64,000 nucleotides of DNA from Shinisaurus crocodilurus (taxonomy: Eukaryota > Chordata > Lepidosauria > Squamata > Shinisauridae): contig CM037877.1 of the NCBI GenBank assembly GCA_021292165.1, forward strand, positions 216,297,350-216,361,349, given 5' to 3'. Made by a program: the position numbers and the translations under genes. Below the pieces are notes generated by a model. That model was not told the DNA's origin. It saw only the letters and a list, made by a program, of their open reading frames with translations, and ran no database searches. Position 1 is the stretch's first letter, and every line of letters begins with the position of its first letter. Below, in pieces: positions 42,091 to 51,955 of the stretch.

Positions 42091-42949
42091 GTTAATCTGA
42101 TATATCAGTTAAAATCCACCTTTGTTATTTATGTGGATGGCATGCAAATTCAGCCAAAATTGTTCAGTTAGGTAGGGGACTGAGATCTTTCCCCCTTCTA
42201 ATAGTTTTGTACAATTATTAAAAGTGTATAAATTACCATTACCCAATTTCTTTTTAAAAAGGAGAACTGTGTCAGGTGCAGATTCTTGTTCATTGAATTC
42301 CTGCCCTATATTTTGCAAATAATCCCAATTCTAAACCACGTAAGCTCATCATTATGGAAAAGTGCATTTGTATACATTTACATATTTTGAACCTGTTCTA
42401 GTCTCAAAACTTCTAGTCTCAAAGTTTCCGAAAAACTTGAGAGCATTTTTAGTGAGGAAATGTGGTAGGGAGGAATGTGTGGAGATGAGGGATGGGCACG
42501 TAAATTGGGGAGGGAGACCTGTCACCTGTGTAAGACACACTGTCCTATGCTGAACGCCTAATCTATACAGAATAAGGTGTGCCTATTTATTTCAATGGGT
42601 TTAGGCACACGTGACCTGACCTAACTCTGCATATGATTTAGTAGAGATCCCTCTTTTTCTTTGAACTTAGCTCCCAAAGTGGCTTACAACAATTAACACA
42701 CAAAAGATACCATCTAAGATTTTAGCAACACATGGGTGTGTGGATGGCAATCAATGATTGCCCCGCCTAAGTTAGCAGAATGATGCGCAGAACAGACTAT
42801 ACCACCCCAGGCTACAAGCTGGAGATAACCCCTCCCCATATGAAAACATTTCTGCAGCCAGAACACCAGTTTATCCAGCAGAAAGGTTATCTACTACACC
42901 AGCCCACTCCTTGCTATGCTAGTCTCCTAGTTCAAGGGTTTGGGGTTGT
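42091..42949. other. IRF6: IRF6 5' intron, nothing firmly recognised
   Basis: A short stretch at 42590-42660 may be a worn family E element (TTATTTCAATGGGTTTAGGC). Otherwise AT-rich sequence with no exon. Confidence 0.4.
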
Positions 42950-43125
42950 GTTTAGAGCCCATGCTGTGCATGCAGAAGTCCCAGTTTCAGTCCCTGATAT
43001 CTCCAGGTAAGGCTGGAAATATTCCTGCCCCAAATGGTGGAATGCCACTGCAAGTCAGTGTCAACAGTACTGGGCTAGATGGACCAATGGTCTGACTCAG
43101 TCTAAAGCAGCTTCCTATGACCCTA
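42950..43125 (+). repeat. tRNA-derived SINE
   Basis: GAGCCCATGCTGTGCATGCA, box B-like AGTTTCAGTCCCTG, ATCTCCAGGTAAGGCTGGAA, and the conserved 3' part ACTGGGCTAGATGGACCAAT, GGTCTGACTCAGTCTAAAGC, AGCTTCCTATGACC. Same family as 15020 and 46288. Confidence 0.85.
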
Positions 43126-44282
43126 GATTCAAAGTGCCCCCCCTCTCTCATATGTACAGTATATGTAGACTAGGCTCACTTGGCATTCAGACCACTAACC
43201 ACCACACCATGAGTGCCATTAGAAACAAGCACATGGCATCTAAGAGATGTAAGAGGGGCGAGGATGAAGGTAAAAAAGGAGGAGCCAAGTTGGATTTGTA
43301 TGGGGGCAGGAAAAAGGAATAACGTGGGTGAAGGAAATGAAACCTAGAGCCTTACTATCCCTGTACCCTGTGTTCCCAAGAATTTCATAGTCTCCCAACT
43401 ATGAGTGCAATCACTTTGTTTTTGAGGGGGTTTGTGGAGGTTTTCAGAACAAGTTCCATACCTGATGTGACATGCCCCACACACAGTGCCAGTTCCAGGT
43501 TTTGGAGGGCCCTTGGGAGAGGCATCCTCAATGGGGCCCCTCTCTCAATGAGTCTACCTTCTCACTGCCATTGTCAACAGCTGCTATTGCTCCTCCTCTT
43601 TCTCATCATTTACCGCTTGCTTGACAGGCAGAGAGCCAGTGAGCAAACAGGCAATGGCATCTACTCCTCCTCCTCCTTACCAGCACTGTTGACTGGGCTA
43701 GAGCAAGAAACAGGTGAACAAGCAGGTTGCAACGGTGAAGAGAGAGACTCCAGGGGGCACTTGTCAGAGGGCCCCTGCTAGGGTGTGGGCCCTTGTCAGG
43801 TGCCCAGCCATGCCTACCCTTGACGCGGGCCCTGGCCACACACATAGAGATTATTCACAGCTCTAGATGTAGCACCTGCATTCTAGATGTGGTCAAGCCT
43901 AGACAACAGTCCTACTAAGTTAGCTACAGTGATACCAATAACGTGAAGTCAGTTGGGATAAATGCAGAATGCAGCATTAACACTAACTTTACATGTAGAA
44001 TCCTAAGACTACTAGTCTATATTTCACAACTTGGCAGAAATATAATACAAATGTAGTCCAGAACTTTTTACATTGCGATTTCCATTAATTATACTGGCAC
44101 AAAATATGCTACAGCATATTTATCTTAAGAACTGGTCCCAAGCTCTACCCTTAAAATAAAAATAAAATTAAAAAGGAAAAAGAAATAACTTCCGCGTGGG
44201 AATTAAGAGACAGACAGGTATGGAAAGTAAGGAAGCTACTCGACATTAAGCAGGACACTGGCACAACCAAATTAGGGAAATT
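43126..44282. other. IRF6: IRF6 5' intron, unassigned
   Basis: 43470-43850 is GC-rich with GGGCCC words near both ends (GGAGGGCCCTTGGGAGAG and GACGCGGGCCCTGG) and may be a DNA element. The open frames there show no recognisable product. The rest is AT-rich. Confidence 0.4.
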
Positions 44283-44420
44283 TAGGGCTCAATCCTATGC
44301 AAGTTTAGACAGAAAAAATGCCTACAACTCCCAGCATGCCCCAGCCAGCTATGCTGGCTGGGGTTTGCTGGGAGTTGTAGGCATTTTTTCTGTCTAAACC
44401 TGCATAGGATTGAGCCCTTA
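44283..44420. mobile_element. Fold-back element, type A, complete
   Basis: 138 bp. TAGGGCTCAATCCTATGCAA ... GCCTACAACTCCCAGCATGC, CCCAGCCAGC|TAT|GCTGGCTGGG, then back to TGCATAGGATTGAGCCCTTA. Nearly perfect, with a few unpaired bases. Confidence 0.93.
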
Positions 44421-45239
44421 GGTACAAATCCCACCTCTTGCATTACAGCAGTTCTAATATCACTTGTACACCTCCCCACCAGTAAAACCAGGAAACAAGC
44501 ACTTAACACCAGCATTGTGTCTGCATCACTGCTCTCCAAAGGGATTGCAGTTGTCCAGACAAGCTCTTCAGATGCAAATAGGCCAAAACTGGTAGCTGGA
44601 AGGCAAGCTGCTCAAAATGCCTTTAATGCAGTTTTTGTCCTCAGGGTCATAGTAAACTGAGTAGAAGAAATCTTCCCAACATTTTTTTCTGAGCCTGTGT
44701 GAGGAAGTGGCTTGCAAAGGTCATTGCTGTCCATTAAGTAAACCCTGTCTCGTTTTCCATAAAAGGGTGGGTCCTGTACATACCCTCAAGGATTTCACAG
44801 ATAAAAATAGAGGCCTTCCTTTGTTTTCCTGCACACACATTTATATATGCATGTGTACTAGAGGCAAGATGCACCCATTCTCCCAGTCAGATTTGTCTTC
44901 TAGAGCAGTCCAGGATATTGCATCATGCTGAGACAATCACCAAAGAAGGTTACAACACTGTTCTCAGGATTGTTCAGTGCAAAAAATATGATTCTGCTCA
45001 ATAAAACCTTATTTACTGAATCTTTATGCCTACGAACTAGGCTGGGGAGTAATAATCTACTTCTCTTTATACTTCTATTACTAATTGTTGAATGTGAATT
45101 ATAATAATGCCCACATGTACATAATATTCTGCCTTCAGCATTATTATTTGACACATACAAATTGGACTAATTCAACACCACACATGATTCACAGAGGGGA
45201 AACCCCAATTTCATTTTAACTAGGCTTTCTGGCCATTTA
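44421..45239. other. IRF6: IRF6 5' intron, nothing recognised
   Basis: AT-rich sequence without recognised exon or repeat. Confidence 0.45.
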
Positions 45240-45720
45240 GACCAAATTATTATTAATTTATTTCTATACCGCCAATAGCAAAAGCTCTCTGGGCAGTTAA
45301 CAGTGCATTCAATACAATAAAATGTAATACAAAATACAAATACAATAAGAAACATCATAAAATTTCAATACAAAATTTAGAACAGAATTTAAAACAATTT
45401 TAAGAACTAAGACAAGTTCAATAGCTAGAACTGTTAAAAGAAAAACAGCTACGGTGAGTCCCCATATGCCATTGAATGCCTCAGCATCTTAACCTGGTGC
45501 CAAAAAGATAACAGAGTTTGAGCCAGGAGGGACTCAGTGGGGACATCATTCCAAAATCAAGGGGCCACTACTGAGAAGGCCCTCTTTCTTGTTGCCACCA
45601 CCTGAGCCTCCCTCGGAGGTGGCACTTGGAAGAAGGTCTCAGATGTTGAGAATAGTGTCCAGATAGACTTAGGTCGGGAGAGGCGCTCAGACAGGTATTG
45701 CAGTCCCAATCCATAAATAC
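45240..45720 (-). mobile_element. LINE 3' UTR, minus orientation
   Basis: TTATTTCTATACCGCCAATA and CAAAAGCTCTCTGGGCAGTT are the reversed 3' end; the A-rich block 45300-45440 and CTCCCTCGGAGGTGGCACTT follow. Same family as 37830 and as the ends within the duplication at 13850 and 16440. Confidence 0.75.
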
Positions 45721-46047
45721 ACCAAAAAGGGAAACCCTTACATTAAAACATATTAAACTGAGGCCTTTAATGATGCATTAGGAAAGTTGCCAATCTAGAA
45801 AAGTGCATGGTCAGACTGACAAAAATAGAAGTTCTCCTTATTACACCTGAACTGGGCCTTAATCTCAGATTTAAAACTGGTTTGTTTACCTGAGGGCAAT
45901 TTGCATAACAACGCTAATCTAATTTAACCAACCTGCATCAACACTTCAGTTAGCATGATAAAAGTTCTGATTGAATTAAATTGTAAGACAAATAGGCTGA
46001 GGCTTCCATGTTTTCTAGGATCCAGCTTTAATGAATGGACTAGATAG

Positions 46048-46169
46048 GCCTTCCCCAACCTGGGGCCCACCAGTTGTGTTGGGACTACAACTCCCACCAT
46101 CCCCAATCAGCACAAAAATGATAGGTGTTGTAGTCCAACACATCTGGAGGGGCGCAGGTTGGGGAAGGT
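46048..46169. mobile_element. Fold-back element, type B
   Basis: GGCCTTCCCCAACCTGGGGC, TTGGGACTACAACTCCCACC, then GGTGTTGTAGTCCAACACAT and GGCGCAGGTTGGGGAAGG. Inner core partly lost (CAATCAGCACAAAAATGAT). Confidence 0.88.
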
Positions 46170-46287
46170 ACTTCTCAATTACATTCAGTTAAATGAACTA
46201 CCCTGTTCACAGGAGTGACCCGGAGAACTGATTCCCAGCCAACTCCATTCCAGTTATATGTCAGAACACGTAGATAATTTGCAAACT

Positions 46288-46460
46288 GGGGAGAGCCATA
46301 GTTCAGTGGCAGAACACATGGAGAAGTTACCAGCTTCAATCCCTGGCATCTCCAAGTGGGAGTAAGAAAAAATCCCCGTCGGAAACCCAGTTAGCATAAA
46401 CAAACAATAGATAGACCGATGGTCTGACTGGGAATAAGGCAGTTTCCTATATTCCTAAAT
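46288..46460 (+). repeat. tRNA-derived SINE
   Basis: GGGAGAGCCATAGTTCAGTG start, box B CTTCAATCCCTGGC, ATCTCCAAGTGGGAGTAAG, then GATAGACCGATGGTCTGACT and GGCAGTTTCCTATATTCCT. It ends about 160 bp before the IRF6 CpG island. Confidence 0.85.
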
Positions 46461-46619
46461 TATCAGGAAACAAAGACCGCTGAGTTTTAAGGCTGAGGGA
46501 AATCCCCACAAGTACGCCAAGGCACCAGCACTATGCCCTCCCATCGGATTCAGTACGACTGACTGCCTTCTGAGGAAACGTGCTAGGATCATGCCGCACA
46601 AGAGTCTGTCCCCCACCGG

Positions 46620-47280
46620 CTTAATACAGTTGGGGCTGTTTACTTGATCTTAGCAAACTAACATAGGTAAGTGTTCCGAAACCTCTGAGGCAAGGACTTT
46701 GGAGGGAAGCCCCGCGAGAGATCGGGGGAAAGAGAAACTTGTAATCACAGGCACAATGAGCAAAGCGAAAAAGTGAACGCTTTTCCAGGAGGGCGCGCTT
46801 AGGGTGAAAAGGGTCAAGGCGATTCCTCCAGGGGCGATGAGGACCGGGCAAGGAAGGGAAAGCACGCAAGTGGCTGGAAGCCCGCCCGGAGCCGCCAAAG
46901 GCCCAGCGGTAGGAGAGGAGACGGGAGTCACCATCACCATTGGACAGGAAGCTGCTCCTACCTAAAATGGACCGTGGGGTGTTGGGGAGGGAGAAATCTT
47001 CCGCCGCCACCGTGTTTTCACCTCCCCCCCCCCCTGCAACACTCACCGCCCGGCGCTCGTCAGCTGGGCGACAGCCCCAGCTCTTGCTCCGCAGCCGCTC
47101 GCTCACCTGGGCCAGGTGCTGCGGTTGCTGCCGGGTCCGCCTCAGCCCGCCCCTCAGGGCCGCGTAGTGGAGAAGGCGGCCCGGGCCCAAAAGGGGTGTG
47201 GACGGGAACGGGAGAGTAGGAGGCAAAAGGTACTGTACATAGAAGCGGAGGGGCGGAGAGCTGCCGAGTTAAGGGAGGAA
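46620..47280 (-). promoter_or_regulatory. IRF6: CpG island, probable IRF6 promoter and exon 1
   Basis: Strong rise in GC and CpG against the local background. On the minus strand two good donors are present: CTGGCCCAG|GTGAGC at 47107/47106 and CCGGGCG|GTGAGT at 47047/47046. Either could end a non-coding first exon beginning around 47.1-47.3 kb. This fits mammalian IRF6, where the ATG lies in the third exon. The open frames across the island on both strands have no recognisable product. A poly-C tract at 47024-47035 separates the two parts. Assignment to IRF6 rests on orientation, distance and donor quality. An intervening non-coding exon 2 was not found. Confidence 0.65.
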
Positions 47281-47523
47281 CAAAAAGAGAGGCAGGTCGT
47301 TTGCAGAGTGATTTGGGATCCTGTGGGCGGGAGTACTAAAGTCGGCGGCCCTTTGGGCATGTACAGAGTGCTTTTCTCTTGCCTCTACATAAGCGCAAGG
47401 AGTCCGTCCGCCTCTACTTCTCCCCCTTCACGGGTTACGGATTTGTTACTTCCGAGGAGATCCAAGACAGACTTCGTCCCTCTCATTTTAAGTGGGTGTG
47501 GGGTGTTTGGAGCAAACCTTTGA

Positions 47524-47661
47524 TTAGGGCGCATCCCTGTGCATGTTTAGGCAGAAGAGGAAGAAGAAAAAGCCCTACAACCCCGAGCCACCTGGCTGGG
47601 GAATACTGGGGGGTGTGGGGCTTTTTCCCCCCTGTCTAAACGTGTACAAGATTGCGCCCTA
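47524..47661. mobile_element. Fold-back element, type A, diverged
   Basis: TTAGGGCGCATCCCTGTGCA, AAAGCCCTACAACCCCGAGC, then GGGGCTTTTTCCCCCCTGTC and GTGTACAAGATTGCGCCCTA. It sits about 250 bp upstream of the IRF6 CpG island. Confidence 0.85.
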
Positions 47662-48659
47662 AATCTCTCCTCTCGTTTTCCTTGAGAAAGAGTTGGCGTC
47701 GTCACAACTGGTTCAACCAGTAAGACCCTCGTTGCCTCACGTTGCTCTGCCTTGGGGGTTCAATACCTGATCTGAGCCAAATAACTCCTGCTGCTACTGA
47801 GATTTGAATCGCTTCGCTTTTTAGAACATGCTCCGTTTACTGGAAAGTAAGCGTGGCGTCCCCCACCATCGGAAGGACGTTCCTACAAAGTACTGGGATA
47901 GCACACAGCCTAAGGAGCCCACTACTTCCAGGTGACAAAACAAAAGAAGAAGAGCCCTTATAGCTCAGACCAAGAGGTTTCTAGGCCAGGCGTTTTAGAG
48001 TTACACAAGATTGACTTCGTTTTTCACTAGAAGCCCTGAGGTCCCTCAACTATAACAGCCAGATGCTAAACAGTGGCTCCGGATTAGAAGGCCGTTTGTA
48101 GAACTGAAGAACGAGGTACCCTCTGCAGCATGCTCAGCCCTGGAATTTGTTTTCAGTTACCAGAACGAGCTCACACAGAAGTCTACTATTTTCTCCTATG
48201 CTTCCTTGATTTCTGCGGCCCTTTCTTGTCCCCATTGCTCAATCATTGGGAGTTGGAAATCTATTGACCTACTGCAAATCATCCTGAGATCTACCAATAG
48301 ATCCCAGTCTACCTTCTGCCTGCCCCCTGATCTAATCTAGAATCCTGTTCCCAGTACAAAGGGTGTGGAGGCATAAACCCTCCGCTGCTGGAATATACAA
48401 ACAATATTTGGTATTCAGAAGTTATACTGCCTCTGATAGGGAGGTTCCATTTACCTTTCATGGCTAATAGCCTTTGATAGGATCTGTCCTCCCTGATTTT
48501 GCCCAACCCTTCTAAAAAGCCACCTAGGCTAGTCACTGTTGCTACATCTTGTGGTAGAACACTCCGTTACATTAACTATGAATTGTCTGAAGAAGCATTT
48601 CTTTTTGGCTGTTCCGAACTATTACCAATCAATTTCATTGGATGATTCTGAGATCTAGT
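47662..48659. other. Upstream of IRF6, nothing recognised
   Basis: Moderate GC, no repeat family or exon recognised. Proximal regulatory sequence would be expected here but no site can be named with confidence. Confidence 0.4.
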
Positions 48660-48840
48660 AGTAGTTATTATTTATTACATTTATACCCCACCTTTTTTCC
48701 TGCAAGGAACTCAAGGCAGCTTACATAATCCTCCTTCTCCTCTCCATTTTATCCTCACAACAACCCTGTCAGGTAGGTTAGGCTGAGAGGCAGTGACTGG
48801 CCCAAAGTCACCCAGTGAGTTTCATGGCCGAGTAGTCTTA
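48660..48840 (-). repeat. tRNA-derived SINE, Sauria type, 3' part
   Basis: TTATTACATTTATACCCCAC, CTGCAAGGAACTCAAGGCAG, TCACAACAACCCTGTCAGGT and CACCCAGTGAGTTTCATGGC. The tRNA-like head is missing. Confidence 0.88.
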
Positions 48841-49980
48841 TTTTAATAAGTAGTCTTATTTTATTATTATTATTTTTTTGAAACCCAATTTATCCTGCCT
48901 TTTGATCCAATAGGTCTACACTAGGGGTCTCCAGGCCCCATGGCACCCCTTAAGGCCAGAATGAGAGACCCTCCAAGCTATTTTCCTCCTCTGCAAGTGA
49001 ATGGCTCTCTCAAAGGCTCTCTGAAAGAGGATCACCTTATCCAACCATCTAAAAACTAGAAGTGAAAAGCAAAATGAATGTCACCTGGCAGGAAGTTTCA
49101 CAATCTTGCTGCTACTGCCCAAAAGGCTGTGTTCCAGGTTACTGTGTTTCACTGTATTTCAGACAGCAGAGCAACACAGAACAGGGACTCAGGGGAAGAT
49201 CTTATGGTATAGGTAGGTATATGGGAGAAGGTGAAAAATTCCTATTTCCTCCATTCATATTTTTCATAATCCTATAAACCTCTATCATGTGTGCCATTTA
49301 TTGTCTTTTTTTCTAAACTAAAAAGCTCCAAATGCTTTCTTTGGTTGCCCTTTTCTGTACCTTTTCCAGTGCTATTGCTATGATATCCATTTTGAGGTGG
49401 GGAAACCAGAACTGTCTGGAGTTACAGTTCAGAAAAATCCTTTTGTAGCTTTTCACCGTCTGCTTTGAATTTCACCATCCTGAATCACTGCATGTCGTCT
49501 ACCAACTTGGCCACTTCACTGCACATCCTTGACTCCAGATCACAGTTATGAATAAGTTAAACACTACTAGTCCCAATCTTTGGAGGATGCTATTGCTTAT
49601 TTCCCTTCATTTGGAAAATTGTGCTCTTGATGGAAGTGCAAAACAGATTGCGGTCTGGAGTATGTCTATGAAAATCCTCTTGTCAGCCACACAAGGATAA
49701 TTCTACTGCAGAAATGATGAGGGTCAGAGGAAACACAGCTGGAGGAACTGCTGAACTCTTACCCCCTTCCCCTGTAATTATTCCACTCATAATTGCTCTC
49801 CTTCCCAGGCTGTTTTTCCACTTGCAGGGGGAAAGACAGGAGTAACTCGTTTTAAACTCATATTACAAAAAAAAAATTTTTTTTTAATTCCCTTGTACAG
49901 GACCCAAATGTGTGTACATGCACACACACCCCTCCCTTCTCCATCTATCTCATGCCTACAAAAGCTCATGCAACAATGTG
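48841..49980. other. Intergenic, nothing firmly recognised
   Basis: 48930-48985 (CTAGGGGTCTCCAGGCCCCA) resembles one end of a hAT-type element. The symmetrical AAAAAAAAATTTTTTTTTAA run at 49866 is low complexity. No gene. Confidence 0.4.
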
Positions 49981-50070
49981 GCTGCAATCCTGTACACACT
50001 CACCTGAAAGTAAGTCCTATAAAACTCAATGGGACTTAGTTCTGATAACACATGCATAGGAATGCACAGT
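49981..50070. mobile_element. Short interspersed element, family E
   Basis: GCTGCAATCCTGTACACACT, GAAAGTAAGTCCTATAAAAC, TCAATGGGACTTAGTTCTGA, CATGCATAGGAATGCACAGT. Its ends are loosely inverted. Confidence 0.75.
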
Positions 50071-50214
50071 ATTAATTGTAAGTCACCTTGGGGGCCCTAT
50101 TTGGGTCAAAAAGTGACTCAAATTTATAAATAAATACATAAAAATAAAAATGAATGTGTTAGTTTTTACAGTGCCATAAAATGTGCTATCATTTGCTTTT
50201 CTAGAATTAATAAA

Positions 50215-50850
50215 GGCAGTTGACTACCAAAAATGTCTCTCGCCTAGACTACTGTAATGCGCTCTACGTGGGGTTACCCTTGAAGACGGTCCGGAAGCTT
50301 CAGCTGGTACAGAACGCAGCGGCTCGCCTGATTAAGGGCAGCCGCCGGCGTGATCACATCACGCCAGTGCTTAATGAGTTGCACTGGCTACCAGTTGCTT
50401 GCCGAGCCGAATTCAAGGTGTTGGTTTTGACCTTTAAAACCCTACACGGCTCCGGCCCAGCTTATCTCAAGGAGCGCCTCCAGCAACATCAAGTAGGCCG
50501 CTCAACAAGGTCTGCCATGGACGGCCTTCTCCTTATCCCATCAGCCAGAGCAGCCAGGCTGGTGGGGACTAGGAAGCGGGCCTTCTCTGTGGCGGCCCCC
50601 ACATTATGGAACTCCCTCCCTAGTGACCTTCGCCATGCCCCCTCCGTGATGAGCTTCCGCCGTGCATTAAAAACATGGCTGTTCAGGCGGGAATATGGGG
50701 TGGGTTAGGTTTTTAATGAGAATTTTTAATATTGTTTTAATTGTTATATTTTATTGTGTTGTTTTGTTGTATTTTAATTGTACATCGCCCAGGGTGGCCG
50801 GGTGACCGGCCAGATGGGCGATTGATAAATATAATAAATAAATAAATAAA
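50215..50850 (+). mobile_element. L2-type LINE 3' end, open ORF2 fragment
   Basis: An open frame of 162 codons (50220-50708) encodes the ORF2 C-terminus: [80 protein letters not shown] ... [38 protein letters not shown] 3' UTR with CATCGCCCAGGGTGGCCGGG and an (AATA)n tail follows. Truncated at the 5' end. It is the least damaged L2 in the window and so probably the youngest. Confidence 0.93.
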
Positions 50851-50949
50851 AATGGAGTTCATAGATTATTATATTTGAGGAGGCTTAATTGCAAGTGCCA
50901 GTGACATTGTCAGCCAATGTGAAAAAAGGGGTGAGTGGGGAAATGTCTG

Positions 50950-50978
50950 TACACACACACACACACACACACACACAG
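50950..50978. repeat. (CA)n microsatellite
   Basis: About fourteen uninterrupted AC units. Confidence 0.95.
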
Positions 50979-51159
50979 CACTATGATAAATTACCTGTCT
51001 TTCTTTAAAGACCTTACTTTGTGTTTTAGTTGGATGAAGGCCAGCCAGTCAACTACTTATTAAATAGCCATGATCCACAAAGCAACCAACTAAATTATCT
51101 ATCTTTATTTTAACACCTTCAGTAGATCAGAAAACCACATGATATGCTATTTATTTTTA

Positions 51160-51245
51160 ATTATTTTTATATCCTACCTTTTTTCCTGCAAGGAACCCAG
51201 GGCGGTTTACATAATCCTCCTCCTCCTTTCCATTCGATCCTTAAA
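51160..51245 (-). repeat. SINE tail fragment, Sauria type
   Basis: TATATCCTACCTTTTTTCCT, GCAAGGAACCCAGGGCGGTT and TACATAATCCTCCTCCTCC: the 3' end only. Confidence 0.8.
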
Positions 51246-51730
51246 ATACTTGATTTGTTATTATTATGCTGATGTGAGCTGCTCTGAAAGTCTTCAGACT
51301 GAAAAATGTAACTGTAAAATGTAAAATATTTACTTAATATTTATGACATTAAAATACTTTCTAACATTCCTTTTTCATGCATTTTCAGACATGTGTAACC
51401 TGTGAAAGTGCCACAACATTTAAAAGAAAATGAGAATGAGGAGCAGCCCTTCAGTTTCTGGTCATTTTTCCATCACACTTCTTGGAGGCATACTTTTTCA
51501 TTTCTACTCTGTTTGTGCAGCATGCTATAATCTGAAAATGCCATAGAGTGGTCTCATTGGTGTGTTTGAATACAGAGTGGTTCCTGGCTTGGCTGGACTA
51601 GGTCTTTTTGGACTCCCCCTGCCCTTTGATACTATGCTTTATTTAGCCCTGCATTTTTATTTTTCAGCTAGTTATTTGTTTAAATCAAATCAAGGCATGC
51701 TATTACTTGCTAAATAAAAGAATGTTTAAC

Positions 51731-51955
51731 AGTGCAATCCTATCCATATCTACTCAAGTCCCATTGAGTTTAATCTGTAAACTCCAAAGTAAGTGGGTAT
51801 AGGACTGCAGCCTAAGTTAAAATGAAATAAGATACTGCTAATTAGTTTAGAATGATAGTTTAGACTGCAATCCTGCACACACTTATCTGGACGTAAGTCC
51901 TATTGAACTCAGTAGGATACTCCTGAGTAGATATGCATAGGATTGTACTGCTGTA
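51731..51955. mobile_element. Two family E elements close together
   Basis: Copy 1 at 51731-51815 (AGTGCAATCCTATCCATATC; AAGTAAGTGGGTATAGGACT). Copy 2 at 51862-51955 (ACTGCAATCCTGCACACACT; GATATGCATAGGATTGTACT). Copy 2 shows the inverted-end layout best: GCAATCCT at the start, AGGATTGT at the end. Confidence 0.75.

Noticed and set aside
46621..47226. 201-codon frame on the minus strand across the CpG island
   Set aside because: CpG islands are poor in stop codons; the translation has no recognisable domain and is interrupted by good splice donors expected of a non-coding IRF6 exon.
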